Assembly (NCBI RefSeq): GCF_026151205.1
Contig: NC_087083.1
Location: 7,728,460 to 7,792,459 of the forward strand
Origin: Bolinopsis microptera
Taxonomy: Eukaryota > Ctenophora > Tentaculata > Lobata > Bolinopsidae
Reading direction: 5' to 3'
Length of the DNA stretch: 64,000 nucleotides
Made by a program: the position numbers and the translations under genes
In this document: in pieces, positions 47,351 through 58,950 of the stretch
Layout of the letters: every line of letters begins with the position of its first letter
Position numbering within the stretch: position 1 is the stretch's first letter
Notes under the pieces: model-generated
Told to the model about the DNA's origin: nothing
The model's input: only the letters and a program-made list of their open reading frames with translations
Database searches by the model: none

Positions 47351-47639
47351 ATATATGTACCAAGAATACCAGACCTAAAATAAATCGGCACTGGATCCGG
47401 ATCAGATTGTTGCTTGACCGCTGAAACCATGAATAGAACAAATATATGTGAGAACTGTATCTGCTGCAGCAAACCTATTCGTGCTGGACACCCATTTATA
47501 AATTGCAATAAGTGTGATATATAGACTCAATAGGTACAATCTCAAAAACTCTTGAGAACTGTCAATCATATTCTACTAAAAACTTCAACAACCTCATAAA
47601 GCAGATTCCTCAAACAACATCAAAGCGCATATTCTCACA

Positions 47640-48197
47640 CTACTTTCGAAATATTGATGGAAATGGTACTAACTTTGACAAATTGGCCTTAGAATTAGCC
47701 TGCATAGACCACAAATTTTCTGTGATAGGTTTAGCAGAAACAAACATTGATCCCTGTAATAGTCAGCTGTACCAAATTAAAGACTATACTTCATGTTACC
47801 AAAAACGCTTCGTTTCTAATAAGACACAACAGGTAAAAAGTAAAGGAAGTGGAGTTTCTCTCTACATTCACAACTCCTTTAACTTCAGTGTGATTGAAAA
47901 GTTATCTGTTTGTACAGAGCAATTTGAGTCCCTATTCGTAACAATAAGTAATGCTCCAGAACCAGTAACAGTTGGAGTTGTATACCGCTCACCAAGCAAT
48001 CCACTTGCTAACTTCAATGCACAGTATAAAGAAGTTCTTACTGCACTGAAAGGACATAAAGCATACATATTAAGGGACTTCAATGTTAACATAACCAATT
48101 TATCAGGCCCAGATGAAGATATATTCGAAGAAGTTATTTATAGTCACGGGTTCACGCCCACAATATCCATTCCCACACACCAAATGCCCCACTATCA
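47640..48197 (+). pseudogene. LINE copy 2 endonuclease domain (3' part deleted)
   Basis: LACIDHKFSVIGLAETNIDP, then GSGVSLYIHNSFNFSV and VTVGVVYRSPSNPL match APE-type endonucleases (LAETN, GGV..Y, G..YRSP). The expected GDFN motif reads LRDFNVNI, a glycine-to-arginine change. The C-terminal SDH motif is missing: at about 48195 the reading jumps to the linker in another frame, so roughly 100 or more residues have been deleted. Confidence 0.82.
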
Positions 48198-49642
48198 ACT
48201 CTGTGGAGAAAAAAGCCAGACTTTATTATGAATGGAAAAAAACAAAAACATTGTTAATTCCAGATGGGGATCTGGAAAGACATAATGTTTACAAGGACTA
48301 CTCAAAATATCTTAAAATTGCCATAAAAACTGCCAAAAACCAGGTATTATGCTGAAAAGTTTGAGAAAAATAGCCATAACTCCAAAAAAACCTGGAAAAT
48401 AATTAACGAGCTTCGTGGCAAAAAGAAGAATCAGCTAAAAGATGACTTCATTATAGATGGAACTAGAGTAATTTGTAGGCGGACAATTGCAAACAAATTC
48501 AATAGTTACTTTACATCTTTAGCTAGTAATTTAAATGAGAAGGTTTTGTCCGAGAACCAACTGTCTATCCAACCAATGCAATCATTTGTTGAGTTTATGT
48601 CGAAATCAGTCAACAGTTCAATACATCTAGAAGAAACTCATCCTGAGGAGATTCTTGAAATAATTCAAGAATTCGTTAACGGAAAAGCCAGTGATATACC
48701 AATAGCAGTTATCAAGAAACCGGCTCATCTCTTATCCAACATATTAGCAAATTTGTATAATACATGTATTCAAAAAGGCACGTTCCCATCCATATTCAAA
48801 ATAGGCAAAGTAACTCCTATCCATAAAAAAGATGATAAATAAAATATTGAAAATTATAGACCTGTGTCAATATTGCCAATCTTTGGTAAAATATTTGAAA
48901 AAATAATATACAAACGGCTTTATACCTTTTTCACTGCTAATGACATTCTCAGTAATGAACAATTTGGTTTTCGAAAAGGCCACTCAACCTCACATGCACT
49001 CCACAAATCAGTTCATTCAATCACAACATCAACATCCAGTGGTAATCATGTTCTAGGAATCTTTATTGACCTAAGCAAAGCTTTTGATACTCTTGACCAT
49101 GGCATTCTCCTGAGGAAACTGGAAAACTATGGGGTTAGAGGTCTAGCTCTAGGACTTCTAAAAAGCTATTTATCCGATAGATCACAGTATGTTTCATTTC
49201 TCAACACTACATCAGAGACTATGAATGTAAAATATGGAGTTCCCCAAGGTTCCATACTAGGCCCTCTACTTTTCTTATTATATATGAACGACATAATAAA
49301 CTGTTACAAAGGCGATGAATGCAAATTTGTGCTCTATGCTGATGACACAAATATATTTATCACTGGACCGTCCAAAGAAGCAACATACTTGAAGGCCAAT
49401 AAAGTTCTTGATTTCGTATGCAAATTCATGAGAAGTAATCTCTTACATATAAATATGTCTAAATGCTGCTACATACATTTTCTACCTGCATACGAATCTG
49501 ATGAAACCTGCGCCAGGGTTAGGCCGTATGCCAATGAACATGACAAATCACAAGGAATATTTATAAATGGACACAAAATTGTCAAGGTTAGCAACACCAA
49601 ATTTCTTGGTGTAGTAATTGATGAAAAACTTAGCTGGGGCCC
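48198..49642 (+). pseudogene. LINE copy 2 linker and reverse transcriptase, 5' part, with in-frame TAA
   Basis: The linker (EKKARLYYEWKKTKTLLIPD) shifts frame near 48342, then runs in one frame to 49642 apart from TAA at 48840-48842. RT motifs: FGFRKGHSTSHAL, GIFIDLSKAFDTLDH, YGVPQGSILGPLLFLLYMND, LYADDTNIF, TKFLGVVIDEKLSW. The TAA sits at exactly the codon where copy 1 has TAG (KK.D.*...NYRP). The frame is then cut by the element at 49643. Confidence 0.85.
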
Positions 49643-50750
49643 CACAGTGGGCTACCATGCTAGCATAGGCCTAAAATCGACTTTCTTAAATTTCTTTGAA
49701 AATAAGCTTACCTTATTGTAAAACGCTAGCCCGATTTCATGCAAAATACCGTAATTAAAAACTTTGCAAGATGCCAAAATGGCGTCGCGTGAAAAAATAG
49801 CATTTTTCACTGTCAAGAAATTTTGCCTTTTTTAGCCAAAAATTGCCTAATATTTATTATTTTGGGCTAAAATGCCTGATCAAGGCAGTTTTTAATAATT
49901 GAAATACAGTATAGTACTTCAGAATACTCAGACATCTAAAAAAAACTGTGTGACATTAACATTTTCACCTGATTTTTGACCGCGCCTTTTTTATGGCGTG
50001 TATTTTAGGCAATTTTTGGGGTATTTAACGACAGAAATCGTTGTTGGTTTGCAATAGTTCGGTATAATGCATGGTATCATCAGAAAGCTTAGACAATTCC
50101 CTGTCAGATGCAATAAGAATCACTTTGGGAACTTTTGGGCAACTCTGTTTACAAAATTAAGAAACTCAAAAATTGGGTAAAATTTGCTGCATTTTTAGAT
50201 AATTTATGAGCTCAATTTTGCTATTAAATTGAAATATTTTAGTTATTCTCCATGTTTGTGGCATTTTTTGCATCCTAGACCAGATGCATATGGATGAAAA
50301 ATCAAAATATCACAATTATTATAGTTAAAATTGATAAAAATCCAAAATATCGTGATTTTAAACGAAATTTTTGAAAATAACAGGAACAATTTTGGTGTTT
50401 CAGAAAATTTTGGTCATATAAATGGGCACAACTTTTGTTCTGATCAATATTTTTTCATAATTCAAAAAGATTTGAGTTCCTAAGATAGCTGTCCTTCGTT
50501 TAAAGTTCATAAAAGAGCTTTAAAATTGATTAAACCTCTAAAAAACAACTTTTCCTGGGATCAGCCTCCTATTTTTGGACTTCAAGATTGCTTAAAATCG
50601 GCCCAAAAATTTTTTCTGAGACATTTTCGGCCCAGTTAATGATTGGAATCGTATTTTTGTACCCAAATTACCTTAGAAACAAAGTTAGGGGCATGTGTGA
50701 TGGTCTAAAATACCCTATGCTAGCATGACCCCCACTCACAGCCCACTGTG
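49643..50750. mobile_element. 1,108-bp non-autonomous element with CACAGTG termini and 5-bp GGCCC duplication (Transib-like)
   Basis: Ends CACAGTGGGCT (49643-49653) and AGCCCACTGTG (50740-50750) are exact inverted repeats, with a further inverted motif CATGCTAGCATAGG some bases inside each end. Host LINE sequence is duplicated for five bases, GGCCC, at 49638-49642 and 50751-50755; removing the element restores SWGPHIEYL in frame. CACWRTG termini with 5-bp GC-rich duplications characterise Transib elements, whose transposase is related to RAG1. An 8-bp hAT reading (TIR CAGTGGGCT) would need a mismatch and an indel. The interior is AT-rich with no ORF. Confidence 0.78.
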
Positions 50751-51640
50751 GGCCCACATATAGAATATCTAAGAAAAAAAATTAGATCCACTACAGGAGC
50801 ACTTAACAGGATTAAACATTCAGTTCCAGGGGAACACTACCAAAAAATATACTCTGCATTATTGGAATCACATCTTGCTTACGGAATAAGTGTTTGGGGC
50901 TCAGCTCTCAAAGACCAACCAAACGATAAGCTGTTCATAACTCAGAAACGTTGTATAAGAATCCTTTTTGGAGACCTAAATGCATACCTCGACAAACATG
51001 CCACTTGTGCACGAGCCAGACCTTATACAAATAAATAAATAAATAAATAAATTAAGTCAATTTTTACAGCACAGCAATATATATCTAAATATCAGATCCT
51101 CTGTAATCATAATGTATAAAAAAGGAGCTTTTCTCTGTGCTATACAAAACAGAGGTTAGGAGCTGCTTTTTTCGAAAAAGAGCACACCAAGCCCATTTTT
51201 AATCGACTAAAATTGCTTACTGTTCAAAACTTGTACAAATACCACTGTATTTCTGAGATATTTCGAATTATGAAATTTCGCACTCCATACTCGTTGTATT
51301 GTACTATAGACTCATCAAAACGTGATACAAGCAATGTCATAATCCTCCCAAGAAAAACCAATACTTTTCTTTATATAGCCTCCAAATTGTGGAATAGCAT
51401 ACATAAACGGATTCTAAATGAGAATGGGGAAATCCTCACTACTTCTGTATCTTTGGTTAAATTACGCTGTAAAAGTATCATCCTGGGATCTCAATCCATC
51501 AACAATAATAACACCTGGACTTACCACAGCTTTCACATCGCCCCTCACTCAATCACAGACCAAACCATTTCATCACTCACTCACCAAATTGCCGACCCAA
51601 TATCTATTGAAGTGGCGAAAATTTTCTAGACAAATGATAT
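50751..51640 (+). pseudogene. LINE copy 2 reverse transcriptase, C-terminal part
   Basis: After the insertion the frame resumes at HIEYLRKKIRSTTGALNRIK, then SALLESHLAYGISVWGSALK and TQKRCIRILFGD, as in copy 1 (SHMSYCISSWGG, QKRCVCLLFG). A short taaa-repeat/foreign stretch breaks it at about 51039; later frames give NLYKYHCISEIFRIMKFRTP and RKTNTFLYIASKLWNSIHKR, the usual C-terminal region. Confidence 0.8.
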
Positions 51641-51818
51641 TTCGATATTATTGCTGCAGCAGATACAAATACCAACATTATTATATTCCCAAACGTTTGA
51701 ACCTTTAAATTAACTAGGAAAGTCAATCCTCAACTTGACTTTTACTGTTTTAAACAGATATGATGATATTAACTTAATTTATTATTATTATTATTTTTTT
51801 TTTACATACTCCTTCTTA

Positions 51819-52056
51819 GTGTGGTGACTTGGGGTCCATAAATATAACAATACAAGCTGATAAACCAAAAAGAACAACTGGGGTAGGTAGGTAGCCCTGG
51901 TGGGTGCGTAAACTTTACGGTCTGCTCTCTCCAAGATCAGCCTGCTTCTCCATTTTACCGTGAAGCCTAATTTCTAGTTTTTATAAAATATAAAATGCAA
52001 GTGCAGGTTTACTAATCTTAATCTACTTAACAACTCAATAGCCCAAGTCACCATAC
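51819..52056. repeat. Possible small MITE near the 3' end of LINE copy 2
   Basis: GTGTGGTGACTTGGG at 51819-51833 pairs with CCCAAGTCACCATAC at 52042-52056 (one mismatch). About 240 bp. No target duplication seen, so it may be chance or part of the LINE 3' UTR. Confidence 0.35.
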
Positions 52057-54939
52057 CCGTAGTATATTCCATGGTAATAGAAGAGCTTTAAAGTTTTTCA
52101 AATTGTTGCTATAATTGATTTAAATAAAAAAATTTGTTGTTTTCTTGACCAGTACCCCACTTTTTAATTATGATTGATTTCGCTGCTTCGACCAATGTTG
52201 GTCTGTAATCCCTGGATTGAGATTTGTTGGCCGCAGTTTAATTTAGCTAATTTCTTATAATACCGCAGTGGTCTGGTTCCCACTTCAGAATGACCCCATA
52301 TTCTTTTTTTCAGTCGCATAGATTTTCCCATCGTTTGATAATGTGTGTCAACTGTCATTCCCTCGTTTTTTAATCAAGTGGTAACTGGCTATTTCTTCTG
52401 TTATTACAGCTGTGAGCTGCCTCGAGATCTTATCTGGGGCATGGGCACAAATACTAGAACATTAGAAGATTAGAACTGTAATTCTAGAACTTCAGATTAA
52501 GGTTACTTGGCAGAATAGCATTAGCAGGGTTCGAGATTTGACTGAGGGCATTCAGGCAACATACCAGGTTCACATCACCAGTTGAAGTGAATCTTAATTT
52601 CGGCATGCAATGCCTTTATGCCTTATAAGTTATAATCTTATAGTAGGATCACGGGGTTTTTATAATAGAAGGTCTCGAGATGCTGATTTAGCTATTTAGG
52701 TTTCACATGTGACATTTTTCCAGCTTTGGGTAAAGTGGATTTTAGAGCGGGGAGGGGGTCTAAATGACCAAAATCTGAACGATCTCTTACTTACGGGACA
52801 CTACGGGACAAGGGACGGATCTCGGGCCTAATAGCTGTTTTTTAATGAGAGGCTGAAGTTTGGACCTAGATGGTCAACGTGAGGATAGCATGAGGATTTA
52901 GGATGCTCTGCCTGCCTTTCGTGGGGTCTTGTAACCCCTAAAGATGGTATATCTTATCTAAATTAACCTTGGTTACATCTCGTGCTGTTTCGAATATATA
53001 ATTAGATTTATAGGTCCAATATCAAGCAAAAAAGTCTGATGTCATGTACTGATGTTATACTTACATGATCTCCGACGCGAGGATCTCCGAAGTCCGATCT
53101 TAAAGTTGGATCTCAGAGCCAAAAAGAGGAACGTAAGCCTTGGTTCCTTTCTTTGAGAGTTAAACAGGAAATTCGGGGTTATCAACTCAAACTCGGATTC
53201 GTAGCACAATTAAAAAACCAAAGAATAAAAATCTTAATGAATTTCCCGACATTCTAAAATTAATATCAGTTCGTATTCATATATATATATAATATAGCCT
53301 GACTGACAATTTTCTCGACTGACTGACAATGTTTCTTCTTTTCCCCATTTAGAATACAAAGATTAGTACATTTTAGCTTATGATTAATATTATATTTTTA
53401 CCTATAGTTTACCTAGATCAATTCAGTGGCCCAAACTCCAGTAGGTTACAAGCTTTAAGTTCAATTCGAGGAACACTTTGATTAAGCATGATCCTTGTCT
53501 AGTTGGAGTTTTCGCATATCATGCAGTAGTTATCTACTAATCACTCCTAAACTGAGCGTTTTAGAGTCGAATCTCGAACCCTGCCATTCGGCCAAGTAAT
53601 CTTAATCTGAAGTTCTAGAATTACAGTTCTAATGTTCTAGTACTAATGTATTAGTGCCCTAGATAAGATCTCGAGGCAGCTGTAATAAAAAAGAGCTAGC
53701 CAGTAACCACTTGATTAAAAAACGAGGGAATGACACACATTATCATACGATGGGAAAATCTATGCGAACCAAACCACTGCGGTATTACTATTATGGTAAA
53801 TGAGCTAAATTAAACTGCAGCCAACAGATCTCAATCCAGGGATTACAGACCAATATTGGTCGAGGCAGTGAAGTCAATTATGATTATAAAGTGGGGTACT
53901 TATACTGGTCAGTGGTCAAGCGTCAATCTGGCCCGGATCCAGTGCCGATTTATTTTAGGTCCGGTATTCATGGAACATATATCATGGTTTCATGGCATGA
54001 ATAAATAAAAAGTTTGAAGTTGAATTTTGGTCTGGCATGTCACACATTTTATTTAAATTGGTACCAAGGAAAAATTGTTGGAGTTTTCACAAATCATGTA
54101 TTAGTTATTTACTAATGACTCCTAATGTGAGCGTTTTTGAGTATATGATGTGCATAAGTCGGCAATTGCGAACAATTTGCTGTTTGCAACTGACCCATTG
54201 ACCTCTTACAAAGAAACCGTAATTTTGAAAAATTGCCATTTCGTAAGACACAAATATGCTGCTGGCCTGGCCCATTAAAAGAGATGCCCAATAAAGTAGA
54301 TCATTCTCCAATTTTTGTAGGTGTTTCTGGACACAAAGTGAGTCATCTTACATCTTGTGACAAATGCTGTGTTGCTCATGAGTCTTTAAGACCTTTCTAG
54401 TTAACAGTCCAATAGCCCATTTGTAAATATTGTCATAGTTTGCTCGACAAAAATCCGTTTTTCAGCCACATTTCCGAAAATAAGCCTTTTAGGGTATATG
54501 TTGCTTCATAAGTTGTATATAAATGTGGCTATTAGGCACATTTTGGTGTATCAGAATAGTCTCTACGACCTTCCTAGGCGGAAATGCCAAAAATCACGGA
54601 AATTATGAACTGCGTCAAGCCAAAAACCGTTTTTCGGCCATATTTCCGAAACAAAGCATTTTAAGGTATATGTTGCTTCATAAGTTGTAGATAAATGTGG
54701 CTATTTAAGGCACATTTTGGTGTATCGGAATAGTCTTTAAGACCTTCCTGGGTTGAAATACAATAATTCGAGTGACCGCGAAACCCTGAAAAAGGGTGTG
54801 GCCGAAAACGCCCTCATTGCATGTATTTCAATCTTGCCATGAACTCCAAATGTTTTAAGAATCATCTAGAGAGGTGATAACCGTCGAGAAATCGCTTTTA
54901 ACACGAAAAGCTAACGAGATTCCGTTTCGTCTCGGACTA

Positions 54940-55429
54940 CAGAGGTCACTTCAGATTCTGACATGAGCTTATTTAGGATATCCAGATCTGGTGGTTCAGG
55001 GTAATGTTTGTGATTGTGGTGAGTGAGATCTGGCTCCTGGTCTGGTTTTTTATAAAGGGATGCAAAGAAGTCATGGAAGCTAGCTAAATCAAATTTGTCA
55101 AGTAAGGGGCTAGTGTCATGTTCTTGTTTAAGCCGTTTAAATTTTTTCCAGTCGAGTATGTGACCTTCTTCTATAGCTTCATTTAACTTCTTAAGAAAAG
55201 CTACTTTCTTACTGTTTACAAAATTGCTATGCTTGTTGCGTTGCTTAAAATATTCTAGTCTGAGGATACTGTTACAGTGCTTACTACCAAGCCGATTTGC
55301 TAGCCTATTAAGGTTCCGCCGCGAGGAGTTGACTTGTGGGTCGAACCATTTTTTACGGGCAGAATTTTTGGGAGACTTTTTCACTTTTAAGGCTATATCA
55401 GCAGTATAACATCGTTTGCAAAAATGCAA
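54940..55429 (-). pseudogene. LINE copy 3, inverted 5' segment: endonuclease-RT linker
   Basis: The minus strand reads VKKSPKNSARKKWFDPQVNS, then NRLGSKHCNSILRLEYFKQR and LMSESEVTSV, a typical linker between endonuclease and RT of CR1/L2-type elements (compare the minus fragment at 58880-58940, MSESEVASAIKNLKKGKS). It ends where the foldback begins. It joins head to head with the + strand part at about 55420. Confidence 0.82.
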
Positions 55430-56325
55430 ACGATGTTATACAAAAATTCAACCAATTCTCCCACGAGTTTGTACGCTGGGTTGACTGTAATGGACTTGCA
55501 CTTAATCTAAAAAAGACCTGCTATATGCTTTTCGGTGTTAGAAATACTGATAATACTCCAAATATTCATATTGCAGACACACAATTAGAACGTAAAAGGG
55601 AAGCACGGTTCCTTGGCGTTATAATGGATGATAAACTAACATGGTCTAAGCATATAGCAGCTGTTAGATCAAAAATGATGCGGTATGTAGGAATTATGTA
55701 TAAAATAAAACGTCACCTATCGATTCAAATAAGGCTACAGATATATCAAAGTTTTGTTCAATCGCATTTAAACTTCTGTTCAATTGTATGGGGGTTTGCA
55801 GCAAAAAATCACATTGAATCACTCTTCTCACGACAAAAACAGGGTATCAGGGCAGTAATGCCAGGTCACATTAATTACTTTTACAAAGACGGTCGACTGC
55901 CAGAACACACAAAACAATTTTTCAATAACAATGGTATACTCACGGTGCACAGTGTTATTGTAAAAAACACACTAATTCTCATGCACCGAATCAAACATTT
56001 CCGCAGCTCAGTCCCTCAACAAATCTGTATGACTATCCCAGAAAATGCACCCACTGCAAACTCAGATCACGTGACTGCAGCATCCTGGTTAGCCGAGTAC
56101 AACACCACACATTTCAGATCTTCGATGTTCTTCAAAGGACCTTTACTCTCAATTTATGCTGTAAATGCAAATGTAAGCACCCTACCCACACTTTTTTCCA
56201 TAAACCTTTTTAAATCGGCTACAAAACGCATGCTCTTGAACCTGCAGAGTGAAAATGACGATGACACGTGGCCCAGTTTCTTATTACATAATATTCCAGG
56301 TCTAAGAAGGTCACAACGTGTCTGA
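55408..56325 (+). pseudogene. LINE copy 3, sense 3' segment: RT thumb and C-terminal region
   Basis: FVRWVDCNGLALNLKKTCYM, then REARFLGVIMDDKLTWSKHI and QSHLNFCSIVWGFA, up to the stop after LRRSQRV. The catalytic core (FADD) is absent. About 570 bases of likely 3' UTR follow (to about 56900, with AATAAA at 56761 and 56865). Together with the inverted segment this is the layout expected from twin priming during target-primed reverse transcription. The joint contains the inverted repeat ACATCGTTTGCA/TGCAAACGATGT. Confidence 0.85.
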
Positions 56326-56929
56326 AAGTTACTGGACACAACGGTCATTATATCAGTTTAGTGAATTAGTTAATTAGTTATTTAGTAAATCAGTTATTAG
56401 TCATATGGTTATTATTAAGTACTATATATTATATGATATTACAAAAATAAACTATGAATATATATTTGCACACAAAAAAACCAGAACAAACTGATCACAG
56501 ACTAGCGGCAACTAATATTAATGGATAAGCCACACATCCTAAATTCCAGGTCCATATTTACACTGCCACATTCCCCACTATCACTATTTTCCTATCAGCA
56601 CAAACCGTAATTAATTGATTTCAACAATCACAAACACTACATATCCAAACTAATGGCATGGCATAGCAATATCTACGATATCCTCAATCAGTCCCTAACA
56701 AACTTAGCGCGAGTCTGAAGGGCTGTTGGAAGCACTAGAGTGCTCCATATTTTGTTTTAGCAATAAACCTTTTTTTTCATTTTCTTTTTTTTATAAATTT
56801 ATTAACTGCGTGCAAATTTGTGTTTCAGATTTGATCTATTTATGATATATATTTATGATTATGTAATAAAGTTATTAATATTATATTCGTAAACATTGGC
56901 TGGCTTACAAACCAGTCCCCAAACAAAAC

Positions 56930-57957
56930 AAACTGTGGAGACATTTTATGACTGCATCGTTCAGTTCGTGATTGCCCTCCAGAGTACTGCTAAATTCATT
57001 TGTCACAATGCTTTCCAGATTGTTGATAATTTCGGGCGAGGTAAGGGCTTTTTTAAATAGTGAATGGGAGGTGTTGCTGTCCCACTTCTAGCCACAAGGA
57101 AAGTTAGAAAAGTCTGGGAGCTGGAAGTTTGCGACAAATGGTTCAAATGTAGTGAGTTTCAAGACTAATGGACAATGATCAGAGTATGATGTAAACTCTT
57201 TTACTTGGAGAGAGTTTACATGATCTCTTGCCCATGAGGTGATTACAAAATAGTCAACCACACTGCTTCCATTGTATTTGTGACAGGTCATTTTTCCAGT
57301 GGTGTCCCCAAGGGTACGACCATTAAGAATTTTGAGTTGGTTATTGATAACCATGTCAAGGAAGTGTTGGCAGTGGGGTTCAGATATTGTAAGGTCAGAA
57401 TTGTTTCTTGGTTCTTCTATGTCGTGCTCGAGTCCAATGTCGTTATAGATGTCATGGATGGCAGGTGCATTACAGGAAAGGATATAGTCTGGGAGTTTTC
57501 CAGTTCTTGCATTTGCATCGCCACACATAATAACTTCTCCCTTTTGACGTAGTCTGATACAGATAGAGTCAAGAGCAGAGAAGGTATTAGCAGTATAATC
57601 TGGATTCTTCTTGACATAGGACGAGTATGCAGGGCTAATATAATAACATACCAAAAATAGGTCAAAATCAAGTTTAAAAAAGTTCTTGTCCAGTTTAACA
57701 ACAATAATGTCATCAGATTCATTACAAAGCACACTAGAGACACCTTTTCTTAGGTCATTTTCAGCAAGAATGCAGACCCCTCCTGAGCGTGAATTTTTGC
57801 GGTTGCTATTAAAAGAGAGGTATCCTTCAATCTTAACTTGCTTCTTTGTTTCTTGAAGACAAAGAATGTTAGCTTGTTTGAGGATTGACAAAAATTCGCT
57901 ATTTTCAAATTTGTTAGACCCGTCTCCTGTGCTGTCCTGGATGTTCCAGGACATCAC
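56930..57957 (-). pseudogene. LINE copy 4 endonuclease domain
   Basis: 289 codons on the minus strand: MSWNIQDSTGDGSNKFENSE (start), ILCLQETKKQVKIEG, SGGVCILAENDL, CGDANARTG, SSVVDYFVITSW and SYSDHCPLVLKL, which are the ordered motifs of an APE-type LINE endonuclease, with the catalytic residues in NIQ, QE, GDAN and SDH retained. A TAG at 57087 (NFPCG*) stops it, yet the same frame continues KWDSNTSHSLFKKALTSPEI to about 56930, where the 3' UTR of copy 3 abuts. The endonuclease nicks target DNA. Confidence 0.85.
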
Positions 57958-58039
57958 AGCGACTTGATCTCGTGATACTTGTTTTTTCTTGAATTTTAGG
58001 GTTAATCTAACGCTCTGTAGGGGGCTGCTTTCTATGGGA

Positions 58040-58670
58040 TCTCATACCAAAGGCACGGTATAGGCCAAGTTTAATATTCAAACAAAGTTTTTTCAAACCA
58101 TACTCTGAGACATGAAGTTGGTCCTCCTTCAACGGGTTAGGAGAGTCTTGGGATGACTCAGCAGCAGAGATGGCACGGGAAAAGTTTCCAGTATTGTTTA
58201 CAGTATATAGGCGGCGGTAAAAGTCACTTAAAACCCTCTTTTAGCTGAGACAAATTGGGTTATTTCTGAGACAAATTGGTTGGTAAGTTCACTGATTAAT
58301 CCAGGGGTTGGGGTGGGTAGGGAGATGACAACCTTTGCACTGGAGCTCGAGAGGAGTTTATCGATGACTGATTTTGCATCCTCAATTGCTTTATGCTGCT
58401 CATTATATCCTCTAACTTTTCAAGTCTCTTGTCCATAGTGTTGAGTTCATTAGACAGGTTAGGGGGGCTGACACTACCTTTTTGATTGGAATTACTGTCA
58501 GAACATAAGACAAGTGTTTGGAGGTATAGCATTATGCATTGGCCAGTATTTGGGTGGAAATCTGGGCTCTTATAGTAGCCTGTAAAATGTTCGTTCACAG
58601 AGAGAATTGAATGGATTGCTCTTGCTGTGGCAGTAAATTTAGTAGGGTCTAGTGTTTTATCGGATAGCAA
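58040..58670 (-). pseudogene. LINE copy 4 ORF1-like region: coiled coil and SGNH-esterase-like domain, frameshifted
   Basis: On the minus strand a 124-codon ORF includes NTMDKRLEKLEDIMSSIKQ (coiled-coil-like). A frameshift near 58410 then gives AIEDAKSVIDKLLSSSSAKV and VISLPTPTP, and further on NNTGNFSRAIS and DQLHVSEYGLKKLCLNIKLG, which fits the final block of an SGNH/GDSL esterase (D-x-L-H-x-S-x-x-G). CR1/L2-type LINEs commonly carry coiled coil plus esterase in ORF1, so this and the endonuclease just downstream belong together. The first residues (58560-58670) may instead belong to the fragment upstream. Confidence 0.6.
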
Positions 58671-58950
58671 ACCGGCTAGGTCAGTAATATTTTTTGGGGT
58701 GGAAGTTAAATTTTTCTCTAACTGAGGAGTAGAGTAAACAGTCAGTTAGAACATGAATTTCGTCCTCAGTGCCATGGATAGTAACCGGAGACCAGTGAGT
58801 GGTTGAAGTTTTTGAGGATGGCTTTGTGACAAAGTGGAGTTAGGCTCTGAAGCATCTCGTTGGATATCAAGTCGTTTGAGCAACTTTTACCTTTTTTGAG
58901 ATTTTTGATGGCAGAGGCCACTTCAGATTCTGACATACTAATAAGTTTAA
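58671..58950 (-). pseudogene. LINE fragments: linker/RT start joined to an RT C-terminal tail
   Basis: Minus strand: MSESEVASAIKNLKKGKSCS, NDLISNEMLQ (58860-58940) is the linker-RT boundary; after a short break TEDEIHVLTDCLLYSSVREK (about 58722-58778) resembles the zinc-knuckle-like C-terminal tail seen in CR1/L2 ORF2. The RT core between them is missing. It is a deleted copy of the same family as copy 3. Confidence 0.6.

Larger units (their letters stand above)
47425..52143 (+). mobile_element. CR1/L2-like LINE (copy 2), older and nearly full length, in the foldback left arm
   Basis: Interrupts the arm between cagattgttgcttgaccgctg and cttgaccagtacccc. Reading order is a Cys-rich motif (CENCICCSKPIRAGHPFINC, NKC; about 47455-47515) resembling the PHD-like finger of some CR1-group elements, then endonuclease, linker, RT and C-terminal region, with frameshifts, an internal deletion and a 1.1-kb DNA-transposon insertion. 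The exact ends are uncertain by a few bases. Confidence 0.8.
42602..54937. mobile_element. Giant foldback locus: intact right arm, left arm broken by nested insertions
   Basis: The right arm (53560-54937, about 1.37 kb) is a near reverse complement of a left arm spread over 42602-42690, 42808-43216, 46467-46871, 47138-47200, 47351-47424 and 52143-52545. The loop (52546-53559, about 1 kb) has no ORF. Each gap in the left arm is an inserted element, usually with target duplications. The outer ends share GTAGTC and then CTCGTTAGCTTTTCGTGTTA; TA occurs at 42600-42601 and 54938-54939 and could be the target duplication, though the outermost 30 bases of the arms are diverged. Original size was about 3.8 kb. 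Superfamily not identified. Confidence 0.8.
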
